NCBI GenBank assembly: GCA_964502215.1
Contig: CAZCUN010000001.1
Coordinates: 75,569-139,568, forward strand
Reading direction: 5' to 3'
DNA: 64,000 nucleotides
Source: JAALLB01 sp964502215
Lineage (GTDB): Bacteria > Pseudomonadota > Alphaproteobacteria > Rhizobiales > Rhizobiaceae
Made by a program: the position numbers and the translations under genes. Positions 42,453 to 50,514 of this stretch are shown piece after piece. The first letter of the stretch is position 1; each line of letters opens with the position of its first letter. The notes under the pieces were generated by a model, which was not told the origin of the DNA, did not search any database, and saw only the letters and a list, made by a program, of their open reading frames with translations.

Positions 42453-43211
42453 ATGCCTGAACTGGCTCAAGTAAGGCGTTTAGAAGCAGTTAGTTTCCGC
42501 TCTTTCCCGTCTACTTCTACACATTACGATGGCACTTGGGCGATTAGGCTTACTGCAGGACATCCAGCTAAGCGGTTGAACTCTGTAAATCCGTTAGACC
42601 CGTCTGACCATGCCTATATCGATGCGCGTATTGAACTTGCAAAGCGAAAATTTGAAAGTTTTGGACGAGAACTTGTTTTTCGTCAATCTCCATTAGTATC
42701 GACCGAGTTAGAAGCTATTCTGGATGATCGTGGGTGGATACGATTTGATGAAAGCATTGTTATGATGTTGGATTTGAATTCTGTTGATCTATCCCACCAT
42801 GTTGATCATGTGCCTATGAAAGATATTGGGTATTGGGTTGATTCATTTATTCACCTTTCAGATGATGCAAAGAGCAGTAAGCCTGGTCTTGTCGAGGTAA
42901 TCCAATCAATACAGCCAACCTGTGGGTTGTTTGTTAAGAATGGTGATGACCAGCATGTTGCGGCAGTGCGATGTGTGCATGATAATGATCTAGTGGGTGT
43001 TTTTGACCTCGTGACAGGCTATGATTTTAAACGTAAGGGACATGCTCATACATTAATGGGTGGTGCACTTAAGTGGGCTAAAACTTCAGGAGCACGGTTC
43101 GCTTGGCTACAAGTTGTTGCTGAAAATACAGCAGCTTTTGAGCTTTATAAGAGCTTTGGGTTTGATGAGCTTTATCGCTATAGTTATCGTAGAGCACCCG
43201 TAAAATCATGA
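42453..43211 (+). CDS. GNAT-family N-acetyltransferase
   Basis: A 252-residue protein with a C-terminal GNAT fold (about residues 150-250). The acetyl-CoA binding loop is seen in GYDFKRKGHAHTLMGGALKWAK (R/Q-x2-G-x-A/G pattern), and the last strand WLQVVAENTAAFELYKSFGFDELYRYSYR is typical (two parts). The N-terminal part (FRSFPSTSTHYDGTWAIRLTAGHPAKRLNSVNPLDP, in parts) is characteristic of a rhizobial protein found between argJ and mutT. The substrate is unknown; the neighbouring argJ makes an amino acid-related target possible but not shown. Its stop overlaps the mutT start by 4 bases. Confidence 0.85.
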   Translation: MPELAQVRRLEAVSFRSFPSTSTHYDGTWAIRLTAGHPAKRLNSVNPLDPSDHAYIDARIELAKRKFESFGRELVFRQSPLVSTELEAILDDRGWIRFDESIVMMLDLNSVDLSHHVDHVPMKDIGYWVDSFIHLSDDAKSSKPGLVEVIQSIQPTCGLFVKNGDDQHVAAVRCVHDNDLVGVFDLVTGYDFKRKGHAHTLMGGALKWAKTSGARFAWLQVVAENTAAFELYKSFGFDELYRYSYRRAPVKS

Positions 43212-43627
43212 GTGGTTTAACCTATACCAAACCTTTGGTGCTCGTTAGTGCTTGCGCTTTATTAGATGCTGATAATCGTGTTTTGCTTGCACAAAGACCG
43301 GAAGGAAAATCCATGGCAGGGCTTTGGGAATTTCCAGGTGGTAAAATTGAACCTGGTGAGACACCAGAAGAAGCGCTTATTAGGGAGCTTAAAGAAGAGC
43401 TTGGTATCCAAACTTGGGAAAGTTGTTTAGCGCCACTTTCTTTTGCATCTTACGCATATGAGAAATTTCATCTTTTAATGCCGCTGTTTGTATGTAGAAA
43501 ATGGGAGGGGATACCCAGTCCGCAAGAAAATCAGCAGTTAAAATGGGTTCGGGGAAATGCATTGCGAGATTATCCGATGCCACCAGCTGATGATCCTTTT
43601 ATCCCAGCGTTAATGGATATTTTATAG
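43208..43627 (+). CDS. mutT: MutT-type Nudix (d)NTP pyrophosphohydrolase
   Basis: A 139-residue Nudix hydrolase. The Nudix box is complete: G-K-I-E-P-G-E-T-P-E-E-A-L-I-R-E-L-K-E-E followed by L-G-I (G-x5-E-x7-R-E-x2-E-E-x-G-I), and the start AACALLDADNRVLLAQRPEGKSMAGLWEFPGGK-like block (in parts) is that of MutT proteins that hydrolyse 8-oxo-dGTP and so prevent A:T to C:G transversions. The ATGA overlap with the GNAT gene implies coupled translation. Length and position are normal for the rhizobial argJ-GNAT-mutT cluster. Confidence 0.9.
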   Translation: MSGLTYTKPLVLVSACALLDADNRVLLAQRPEGKSMAGLWEFPGGKIEPGETPEEALIRELKEELGIQTWESCLAPLSFASYAYEKFHLLMPLFVCRKWEGIPSPQENQQLKWVRGNALRDYPMPPADDPFIPALMDIL

Positions 43628-43705
43628 ATTACTTATAATTTTAATGATTATCGGTGCGTGTGACATTGCAGTCTTACGCTTACAACAATTTTTCGGGACG
43701 GAAAA

Positions 43706-43972
43706 ATGACACATAATCATATGCATAAATACCTTAAGCAGTTTTGGGTCAACCAATCAGGTGAAACTGCCATTCAAACCAGCTTGATTTTTAGTTTAAC
43801 AATTATTGTCGGTGTTGTTGTGGGCGTTCCAATGCTGAGCTCTGCATCAAAAGAATATGCTTATCATAAGCAATATGGTGTTGACCCTGTGCAAACCAGC
43901 TCTACTGCAAAATCAAAACCAGTTGTAAAACGCTATACTGTTAGAAAAACAGTTATGGATGAACAAAAATAG
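43706..43972 (+). CDS. Flp-pilin-like small membrane protein, unassigned
   Basis: An 88-residue protein. The N-terminus is polar and basic, followed by NQSGETAIQTSLIFSLTII, which parallels the Flp pilin processing region (N-x-G-A-T-A-I-E-Y-G-L-I) seen in the next gene, then a transmembrane segment (about residues 27-46) and a longer, basic, soluble tail (KSKPVVKRYTVRKTVMDEQK) than true pilins have. It may be a Flp-related pseudopilin or TadE-like fragment; no family is certain. A GGGACGG stretch precedes the ATG. The Flp pilin gene begins 129 bases downstream. Confidence 0.6.
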   Translation: MTHNHMHKYLKQFWVNQSGETAIQTSLIFSLTIIVGVVVGVPMLSSASKEYAYHKQYGVDPVQTSSTAKSKPVVKRYTVRKTVMDEQK

Positions 43973-44101
43973 ATTTGCTTCTTATTTGGCCAATAGATCT
44001 AATTTTAGTGAAAAATGAACGTGTATTTTTATGATGCACTTTAACCTTCTTTTTAAACCTTATTGATATTGTTAAAAAAACATTACAGGAACATACACAC
44101 T

Positions 44102-44263
44102 ATGAACGTATTCAAAAACTTTATAAATGATACTAATGGCGCTACTGCTATTGAATATGGTTTGATAGCTGCGTTGATTTCGACTGCAATTATTGCAGGC
44201 GCTACCCAAATAGGCACAATTCTTGGCACTAACTTTAACAATATTAATAAAGAGTTTAATTAG
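44102..44263 (+). CDS. Flp-family type IVb pilin
   Basis: A 53-residue prepilin with the classical sequence NDTNGATAIEYGLIAALIST: the prepilin peptidase (CpaA/TadV) should cut just after the G of the NG pair, leaving ATAIEYGLIAALI as the mature N-terminus with E+5 and Y+6. The hydrophobic helix runs to about residue 45. Flp pilins form tight-adherence fibres for surface attachment. The frame opens at 44063, but the ATG at 44102 gives the family N-terminus and has an AGGAA site about 9 bases upstream. No tad/cpa assembly gene lies in this window, so the fibre machinery must be elsewhere. Confidence 0.9.
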   Translation: MNVFKNFINDTNGATAIEYGLIAALISTAIIAGATQIGTILGTNFNNINKEFN

Positions 44264-44305
44264 TAACATTTAATAGCTTGCGCGGTTGTTGCTTGTTTTA
44301 AGTTG

Positions 44306-45181
44306 TTATAAAAAATCTGATAATTTGTTTTTGGCGCTCCCACGTTTCAATGGTTTTTGTTGAGAGTCGTGGGGTGCCCAGCCTGATAAAAATATAATCT
44401 CAAAAGTAGCGCGAATTTTGCCGTCTGGATCTTGATAGCGGGTACGATAAACTTTTTCTGTTTCAGAAAATAAATTACGTGGGCCAAACTGTCTGTTGCT
44501 TTCAAGGCTACTTGTTGCTCCCATAGCACGAAGGTCAGAAATCAATTTTTCTAGCGATGAATATCTGACTGTGATTACTTCTGTATCGACGACTGGCAAT
44601 GCAAACCCTGCTCTTTGAAGTAGGCTGCCAATTTGTCTGACTTCCCCAAATGGATCTATTCTTAAGGTTGCATTTCCGTTGATTTGGCTTTCTGCTGTCA
44701 GCATACTTTCGCGCAATTCCATCAGTGTTCGCTCACCTGGGAGTGCGGCTAGAAATAAACCATCTTCAACGAGCGCGTTCTTAATTTGTGCAAAAGTACC
44801 TGGTAAATCATTTGACCAATGTAACCCAAACATAGATGTAATCAGGTTTGCAGAATGCGGCTTAAGAGCAATTTCTTCACGAGTGCTGAGGATTTGCTTT
44901 GGGTTTAATTTAAGGCCGGCTTCTTTAGAGGTTAATTTATAAATTATTTTTGTTTTATTCGATGCTTCTAGTTTTTCCAGCATATTGTCAAAAGGCGAGA
45001 ATGCATCAAAAGCATTATCAAAATTACGGTTTGTAGCCGCTAACCTTTCAGCCATTATATTACTGGCTTCCTCAATAAGAAAATCTGCATCCTTTTGGGC
45101 AATATGCGATGCACGTCTTTCGATCGCTTTTTGTCTCTTTAAGCTGAATAGTTTTTGTGGACTCGTATTTTGCATGAACAT
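44306..45181 (-). CDS. SAM-dependent methyltransferase, NDUFAF5/BioC-like
   Basis: A 291-residue class I methyltransferase. The N-terminal part (RQKAIERRASHIAQKDADFLIEEA, in parts) and a later SANLITSMFGLHWSNDLPGTFAQIKNALVEDGLFLAALPGERTL region (in parts) match the group that includes mitochondrial NDUFAF5, an arginine hydroxylase of a complex I subunit, and BioC. The usual acidic-glycine SAM loop is poorly preserved, so cofactor binding may be altered. It is divergent from comF, with 16 bases between starts, a standard order in rhizobia. The exact role is unknown; complex I assembly is inference from homology. Confidence 0.82.
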   Translation of the reverse strand: MFMQNTSPQKLFSLKRQKAIERRASHIAQKDADFLIEEASNIMAERLAATNRNFDNAFDAFSPFDNMLEKLEASNKTKIIYKLTSKEAGLKLNPKQILSTREEIALKPHSANLITSMFGLHWSNDLPGTFAQIKNALVEDGLFLAALPGERTLMELRESMLTAESQINGNATLRIDPFGEVRQIGSLLQRAGFALPVVDTEVITVRYSSLEKLISDLRAMGATSSLESNRQFGPRNLFSETEKVYRTRYQDPDGKIRATFEIIFLSGWAPHDSQQKPLKRGSAKNKLSDFL

Positions 45182-45197
45182 CCAATAGTCTGACTTT

Positions 45198-45965
45198 ATG
45201 GAAATATCCAGAAAGACATTTGATATTTATGTGAAGCTTCGCAATTTTTTTGCTAAGGTATCAGAGTTTTTTGTGCCCAGCACGTGCCTTACTTGTGATA
45301 GATTTGTAGATATTCAAGGCGGGTGTTGTCCGCAATGCTGGGGTGATTTGAAATTTATAACTAAACCATTTTGCCCGGTGATGGGTTCGCCTTTTTCTAT
45401 TGATATGGGTGATAATTTTCTGAGCGCAGAGGCAATAGCTAACCCGCCTCCTTTTGATAAATTACGCACTGTATTGCTATACGATGCTTTAGCAAGGAAG
45501 TTAGTCTCCTCGATAAAATATTCTGACAGAACGGATCTGCTGCGTTGGGTTGCTAATTGGATGAATGTTGCCGGCAAGGAAGTCATAGAAGAGGCTGATG
45601 TGATTATTCCTGTGCCACTCCATCATTCAAGGCTTAGACAACGACGTTTTAATCAAGCTGGTGAGTTGGCAAATCGGTTGGCGAAGTTAAATAGTAAGCC
45701 ATTTCAACCTGAAAGCCTTATTCGGAAAAAATCAACGCGCCAGCAGGTTGGACTTAGCGAAAGTGAGCGTGCACGTAATGTTTCTGGCGCCTTTATTGTG
45801 CCTCAAGAGATGAAAATAAACGTCAAAGAAAAGTGTGTTTTGCTAATTGATGATGTTTATACCACGGGAGCTACCTGCAAAGCTGCTACCAGAGCCTTGA
45901 AACGCGCAGGGGCTAGTCAAATTAACGTGTTGGTGTTCGCAAAGGTTGAAACTTATACAGAATAA
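45198..45965 (+). CDS. ComF-family phosphoribosyltransferase-like protein
   Basis: A 255-residue protein. The N-terminus has a four-cysteine zinc-ribbon-like motif (CLTC and CCPQC, about residues 27-45). The C-terminal phosphoribosyltransferase domain (about 120-250) contains PVPLHHSRLRQRRFNQAGELA and the PRPP-binding loop VLLIDDVYTTGATCKAA. ComF homologues are needed for DNA uptake in naturally competent bacteria, but they are widespread and their reaction is uncertain. It precedes grxC by 40 bases on the same strand. The family is clear; function is open. Confidence 0.9.
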   Translation: MEISRKTFDIYVKLRNFFAKVSEFFVPSTCLTCDRFVDIQGGCCPQCWGDLKFITKPFCPVMGSPFSIDMGDNFLSAEAIANPPPFDKLRTVLLYDALARKLVSSIKYSDRTDLLRWVANWMNVAGKEVIEEADVIIPVPLHHSRLRQRRFNQAGELANRLAKLNSKPFQPESLIRKKSTRQQVGLSESERARNVSGAFIVPQEMKINVKEKCVLLIDDVYTTGATCKAATRALKRAGASQINVLVFAKVETYTE

Positions 45966-46005
45966 TCTGTATATATGGGCAACAATAACAAATTAGGAAT
46001 AACTC

Positions 46006-46260
46006 ATGCCAGAAGTCGTTTTATATACGCGTAAATTTTGTGGTTATTGTAGTGCTGCAAAGTCACTCCTTAAATCAAAGGGTGTAAAGTTCAAAGAGTT
46101 TGATGGAACGTTCGATTCTAAAGTTAAAGAAGAGATGATCAAAAAATCAAATGGTGGTCGTACTTTCCCGCAAATTTTCATTGGCGACAAACATGTTGGT
46201 GGTTGTGATGAACTGCACGCATTAGATCGCTCTGGCAAGTTGGATCCTTTACTTAAGTAA
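46006..46260 (+). CDS. grxC: Glutaredoxin 3
   Basis: An 84-residue dithiol glutaredoxin. The active site CGYC (residues 12-15) is in YTRKFCGYCSAAKSLL, the cis-proline loop is GGRTFPQIFIGDKHVGG, and the glutathione-binding GCDEL segment follows. It reduces disulfides and glutathionylated proteins with glutathione in the cytoplasm, and supplies electrons to ribonucleotide reductase. It starts 40 bases after comF and ends 6 bases before the nitrilase-like gene, so comF-grxC-nitrilase-DUF1178 form one operon, an order conserved in rhizobia. Confidence 0.95.
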   Translation: MPEVVLYTRKFCGYCSAAKSLLKSKGVKFKEFDGTFDSKVKEEMIKKSNGGRTFPQIFIGDKHVGGCDELHALDRSGKLDPLLK

Positions 46261-46266
46261 AAAATA

Positions 46267-47091
46267 ATGCGTGTAGCTTGTGTTCAGATGCGGTCAGGTG
46301 TCTTGATTGAAAATAATATTGAAGCAATGGATAGTTTGGTGCGTAAGGCGGCAAACGAAGGCGCTAATTATATTCAAACACCAGAGATGACTGGAATTTT
46401 GCAAAAGAACCGAAAGGGACTTTTTGCAGAAATCACATCGCAGGACAATGATAAGCTCGTAAAGCATTCGGCATTGCTTTCTAAAGAGTTAGGTGTTTGG
46501 TTGCATATCGGCTCACATGCCGTACTTGCAGGTGAGAGAATTGCTGCAAACCGCGCTTTTCTTTTTAACCCGCAAGGTGAACTTGTCACCACTTACGATA
46601 AAATTCATATGTTTGATGTGGATTTGGATAATGGTGAGAGCTGGCGGGAATCAAAAGTTTATAAGCCGGGCGAGAAATCTTGCTTGGTCAATGCAGATGA
46701 CTTCAAGCTTGGCATGTCGATTTGTTATGATATTCGCTTTCCCCATCTTTATCGTGAGTATGCTTTACAAGGTGCGCAAATTTTAGCTGCACCTGCTGCC
46801 TTTACCCGTCAAACAGGACGCGCGCATTGGCATATCTTGCAGCGGTCACGTGCGATTGAAAATGGTGCTTTTGTTATTTCTGCTGCACAGGGTGGTGATC
46901 ATGAGGATGGGCGTGAAACTTTTGGACATTCAGTTATCATCAACCCTTGGGGTGAAATACTTGCAGAACATGCTAATGAAGAACCTGGCATTATATCTGC
47001 TGAAATTGATTTACATGAAGTTGTGAAAGCACGTCAGAAAATTCCAAACCTTGCGAATGGTCGTGACTTTAATCTTGCGAGCGTTTCATGA
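46267..47091 (+). CDS. Carbon-nitrogen hydrolase (Nit1/Nit2-like, deaminated glutathione amidase type)
   Basis: A 274-residue nitrilase-superfamily amidase. The catalytic triad can be seen: glutamate in TPEMTG (about E40), lysine in TYDKIHMFDVD (about K116), and cysteine in MSICYDIRFP (about C158). The closest group is Nit1/Nit2, which hydrolyse deaminated glutathione or omega-amidic acids as metabolite repair. Its position after grxC, a glutathione-linked gene, suits that role, though this is inference. The stop overlaps the next gene's start by 4 bases. Length is normal for the family. Confidence 0.9.
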   Translation: MRVACVQMRSGVLIENNIEAMDSLVRKAANEGANYIQTPEMTGILQKNRKGLFAEITSQDNDKLVKHSALLSKELGVWLHIGSHAVLAGERIAANRAFLFNPQGELVTTYDKIHMFDVDLDNGESWRESKVYKPGEKSCLVNADDFKLGMSICYDIRFPHLYREYALQGAQILAAPAAFTRQTGRAHWHILQRSRAIENGAFVISAAQGGDHEDGRETFGHSVIINPWGEILAEHANEEPGIISAEIDLHEVVKARQKIPNLANGRDFNLASVS

Positions 47092-47522
47092 TTAAATATT
47101 CTTTGATTTGTGAAAAGGATCATGATTTTGAAGCTTGGTTCGGGTCAAGCGATGATTATGAGAAACAATGCAAGCGGGGCTTTTTAGAATGCCCAAGTTG
47201 TGGCTCAAAGAAAATATCTAAAGCACTTATGGCTCCAGGTGTTGCTGGCACCAAAAAATCATCTGAAGACCAATCAATTGCTAATGTCGCGTCGCAAATG
47301 CCAGAAGAAGTTGTGACTAAAATTCGTGAGATTAAAAACCATATTGAGCAAAACTCCGAAAATGTTGGCGACAAGTTTCCAGAAGAAGCCCGCAAAATTC
47401 ATTATGGTGAAAGTGAAGCGCGTGGCATCTATGGAAAGGCTTCTATAAAAGAAGCGAGTGAGCTTGCAGAAGAAGGGGTAGGTGTTGTGCCTATTCCTGA
47501 ATTACCAGAAGATAAGAATTAA
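47088..47522 (+). CDS. DUF1178-family protein
   Basis: A 144-residue soluble protein. The N-terminus IKYSLICEKDHDFEAWFGSS and the C-x2-C pair in FLECPSCGSKKISKALMAP identify DUF1178, a small family that probably binds zinc through cysteines C9, C27 and the CPSC pair. The middle and C-terminus are helical and acidic. It is nearly always found downstream of the nitrilase/grxC genes in Alphaproteobacteria, and here it overlaps the nitrilase by 4 bases. No function is known. Confidence 0.9.
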   Translation: MIKYSLICEKDHDFEAWFGSSDDYEKQCKRGFLECPSCGSKKISKALMAPGVAGTKKSSEDQSIANVASQMPEEVVTKIREIKNHIEQNSENVGDKFPEEARKIHYGESEARGIYGKASIKEASELAEEGVGVVPIPELPEDKN

Positions 47523-47612
47523 TCACGTAATTTATTGACGTGTCATATTTGGCAAACTAGAAACAATCCATATTAAATTAGCTTATAAGCCTAGCAGCTC
47601 AGGAGAATACGC

Positions 47613-49481
47613 GTGTCAAATTCCGAAACCAAAGTCATGGATAAACATCCCGGTCGTAATAGCCAAACATATGGCATTGCGCGTGAGCTTGGAACCGATA
47701 TGGATTTGATCCATAGTCCAGCTGTTGGTGTGGTTGGTACTAAGGGTGACAGCCAATGTTATCTTGGGGTTCAAGGTAAGGTTGAAGCCATACATGATGC
47801 ATTGCGAAATCGTATTGGTAAAGAAGATGGCAAAATGCAAATGCGTCTTGTTCAGCCTGAATATACGATTGCAACTTCTGATGGTATGCGTAACGGTACA
47901 CGCGAAATGCGCTATTCGCTTATCGGACGCGAGGTTACTAACGATAGTTTTTGCGAGCATTTAAGCGCTAGTAATCTTGAAGGTGTGATTGCGGTTGTGG
48001 CTTGTGACAAACCACCAGTTGGAACGCTTTCTGCAATTTTAGAACATAACAAGCCAGCTATCATTATGTCGGATGGGCCTATTCGTCCTGCGAAAGATTC
48101 TAAAAGTAACGAGATGCTAGATATCGTGGCAGCTTTTCAGGTGGCTGGTCATCCTGATGAAGAATACAAAAAGCACATCGCTTGTGCAGCTTGCCCAGGC
48201 TATGGTTCGTGTGGTGGTATGTTCACCTACAATACGATGCAGACGTTTATTGCAGTTGCTGGCATGGAGCCATTGCATATGGTCTCGCCACCTTCAGATG
48301 ATCCGCGTCGTATGCAAGAATTTCCAGATCAGCTTGTGACGTATTTGGATGCGATGGTGAAAAAAGGTATTAAACCACGCGATATTGTTAAGCGCGATAA
48401 TCTTCGAAATGCGCTAATCGTTGCGATGGCTGTGGGCGGCTCAACCAATGTTGTGCTTCACGTGCCTGAAATTGCGCGTGCCGCAGGGTTTGAAAACTTC
48501 TGGCGTGATGTGATGACACCAGAAGAATTTAATCACTTGTCGCAACACCTTATCCCAGTGCTGACAGATGCGCGTCCTTACGGTCTTTATTCAATGGTGG
48601 ATATTGACCAGATTGGCGGCATTCAGGTGATCGTCAAAGAGCTGATTAAAGCAGGTCTTGTAAACGGAGATACAGATACGTGTACGGGCGAAACCTTGTC
48701 TGAACAAATCGCAAGACTTGAAACGCCAGACCCTGATGGCCGTGTGGTTTACCCAGTTGAAAAACCATACAAAGAAACAGGCGGTCTTCGTGTTTTAGGT
48801 GGCAATCTTTCACCCGATTTTAGTGCGATTTTGAAACTTGCTGGTGTTGAAGGTGGACTTGAAGACAATATCTTTAGAGGCAAGGCCAGATGCTTTGATT
48901 CAGAATTTGAGCTTTTAGATGCGCTTGATCAAGCGCCTGATAGTTTCCAAAATAATGATATGGTTATGGTACGCTATGAAGGGCCGTCTGGTGCGCCGGG
49001 CATGCCTGAGATGCTTGATTCAACATCACGTATCACAACGCTTTGCCGTGACAAAGGTATTGTAGTTGGTCTTATGACGGACGCACGTTTTTCTGGTGGT
49101 TCGGTTGGCCTTGTGATTGGTCACGTTGGCCCAGAGGCTGCTGTTGGCGGCCCAATTGCACTGGTTGAAGACGGTGATGAAATTGTGGTTGATCTTAATA
49201 CAAGTGAGATTAACTGTACTGCTCTTCAAGATGCAGCAACGGTTAAAACACGCATGGCTGCATGGCAAAAAATTGTCGATGCGAATGGTGGTATGCACCC
49301 ATCTTGTGGTGAAGCAGATACGCGTCTTCTCGCACGTATGCGCAGTTCTGCTGTTTCAGCCATTCAAGGTGGTGGCATTCATCCAGGCCGCGAGTTGTGG
49401 GTCAATAAAAAACGTGAGCCTGTAAAAACAGGATTTGTTCCAAGCAATAAATATCGTCCAGGTTCTGAAAAAGCATTTTGA
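47613..49481 (+). CDS. IlvD/Edd-family dehydratase
   Basis: A 622-residue iron-sulfur dehydratase. Candidate cluster cysteines are C49, C131 (ACDKPPVGT) and C200 (PGYGSCGGMFTYNTM); the C-terminal swivelling domain has MVRYEGPSGAPGMPEM and SGGSVGLVIGHVGPEAAVGGPIA (in part). The family dehydrates dihydroxy acids (IlvD), 6-phosphogluconate (Edd) or sugar acids. The motif differs from standard IlvD (PPVGT instead of ITPGM after CDK), so a sugar acid or diverged dihydroxy-acid substrate is possible; I leave the symbol blank. Start is GTG with AGGAGA six bases upstream. An aldo/keto reductase gene follows 21 bases later. Confidence 0.82.
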   Translation: MSNSETKVMDKHPGRNSQTYGIARELGTDMDLIHSPAVGVVGTKGDSQCYLGVQGKVEAIHDALRNRIGKEDGKMQMRLVQPEYTIATSDGMRNGTREMRYSLIGREVTNDSFCEHLSASNLEGVIAVVACDKPPVGTLSAILEHNKPAIIMSDGPIRPAKDSKSNEMLDIVAAFQVAGHPDEEYKKHIACAACPGYGSCGGMFTYNTMQTFIAVAGMEPLHMVSPPSDDPRRMQEFPDQLVTYLDAMVKKGIKPRDIVKRDNLRNALIVAMAVGGSTNVVLHVPEIARAAGFENFWRDVMTPEEFNHLSQHLIPVLTDARPYGLYSMVDIDQIGGIQVIVKELIKAGLVNGDTDTCTGETLSEQIARLETPDPDGRVVYPVEKPYKETGGLRVLGGNLSPDFSAILKLAGVEGGLEDNIFRGKARCFDSEFELLDALDQAPDSFQNNDMVMVRYEGPSGAPGMPEMLDSTSRITTLCRDKGIVVGLMTDARFSGGSVGLVIGHVGPEAAVGGPIALVEDGDEIVVDLNTSEINCTALQDAATVKTRMAAWQKIVDANGGMHPSCGEADTRLLARMRSSAVSAIQGGGIHPGRELWVNKKREPVKTGFVPSNKYRPGSEKAF

Positions 49482-49502
49482 TATATAGGTTGGAATAAAC
49501 TC

Positions 49503-50504
49503 ATGAAGTTACGCAAGCTTGGCAAAGACGGCGCATCGGTTCAGCCCCTTGGTTATGGGGCGATGTCGTTTTCTAATTTTTATGGCGAAACCAATGAAGC
49601 CGAAAGCCATGCTATTTTAGATATGGCGATGGAGCGAGGTGTTACGCACCTTGATACGTCTAATGTTTACGGCATGGGGACGTCAGAAACTGTTCTTGGC
49701 ACTTATTTAAAAGCCAATCCGCAGTGCAAAGATGTTTTTAAAATTGCGACCAAAGGTTCGATTAAACGTAATCCAAATGGCCCTGGTAACGTGTTTGATA
49801 ATACGCGCGAACACCTTGAGGATGAATTAGATAAGAGCCTTGAGAAAATGGGCGTTGAATGTGTGGATTTATACTATCTGCATCGCCGTGATCCATCTGT
49901 TCCGATTGAAGAAGTAACCGAGATTTTAGCTGGCTTTGTTAAGGCGGGGAAAGCTAAGTCGATTGGATTTTCTGAAATTGCACCGACAACCTTGCGTAAG
50001 GCTCATAACGTTCATCCAGTAGCGGCAGTTCAATCTGAGTATTCACTTTCAACACGTTCGCCTGAGATGGGCTTGGTTCAAACTTGTGAAGAACTTGGCG
50101 TTGCCTTGGTTGCGTTTTCACCCGTAGGGCGTTCGCTTCTAACCGATCATCCGTTGAGTTTTGATGCGGTTCAGGACATGGGGTTTTTAGTCAATAATCC
50201 ACGCTTCATGCAACCAAATTATGATGCAAATATTGAAGCTGTAAAACCGTTTCGCAAACTGGCTGCTGACATGGGGCTTTCAGCGGCAGGATTATCAATT
50301 GCATGGCTTTTGGCGCAAGGCGATCATATCATTCCAATTCCAGGAACGCGCTCCACAAAACATTTTGCCGAATTGCTTCAAGGTGCAGAGCGTGAGTTGA
50401 GTTCAGATGAATTGAAAGCGATAGATGACATACTCCCAATCGGATGGGCGCATGGAGATCGTTATTCTGTTGTGCAGTGGGTAGGGCCTGAGAAATATTG
50501 TTAG
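49503..50504 (+). CDS. Aldo/keto reductase
   Basis: A 333-residue NADPH-dependent oxidoreductase with a TIM-barrel fold. The catalytic tetrad can be assigned to D51 and Y56 (LDTSNVYGMG), K84-region (KIATKGS) and H126 (DLYYLHRRDP); the cofactor site is IPIPGTRSTKHFAELL near the C-terminus. It belongs to the group of AKR proteins resembling plant and bacterial aldehyde or pyridoxal reductases. It follows the IlvD/Edd gene by 21 bases and is presumably co-transcribed, suggesting the two act on related sugar or hydroxy-acid substrates; that link is inference. Confidence 0.9.
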   Translation: MKLRKLGKDGASVQPLGYGAMSFSNFYGETNEAESHAILDMAMERGVTHLDTSNVYGMGTSETVLGTYLKANPQCKDVFKIATKGSIKRNPNGPGNVFDNTREHLEDELDKSLEKMGVECVDLYYLHRRDPSVPIEEVTEILAGFVKAGKAKSIGFSEIAPTTLRKAHNVHPVAAVQSEYSLSTRSPEMGLVQTCEELGVALVAFSPVGRSLLTDHPLSFDAVQDMGFLVNNPRFMQPNYDANIEAVKPFRKLAADMGLSAAGLSIAWLLAQGDHIIPIPGTRSTKHFAELLQGAERELSSDELKAIDDILPIGWAHGDRYSVVQWVGPEKYC

Positions 50505-50514
50505 AAGTTTTAAT

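Noticed and set aside
44041..44057. TTAA pair upstream of the Flp pilin gene, considered as a CtrA site
   Set aside because: The spacer is 8 bases, not 7, so it does not fit the CtrA consensus.
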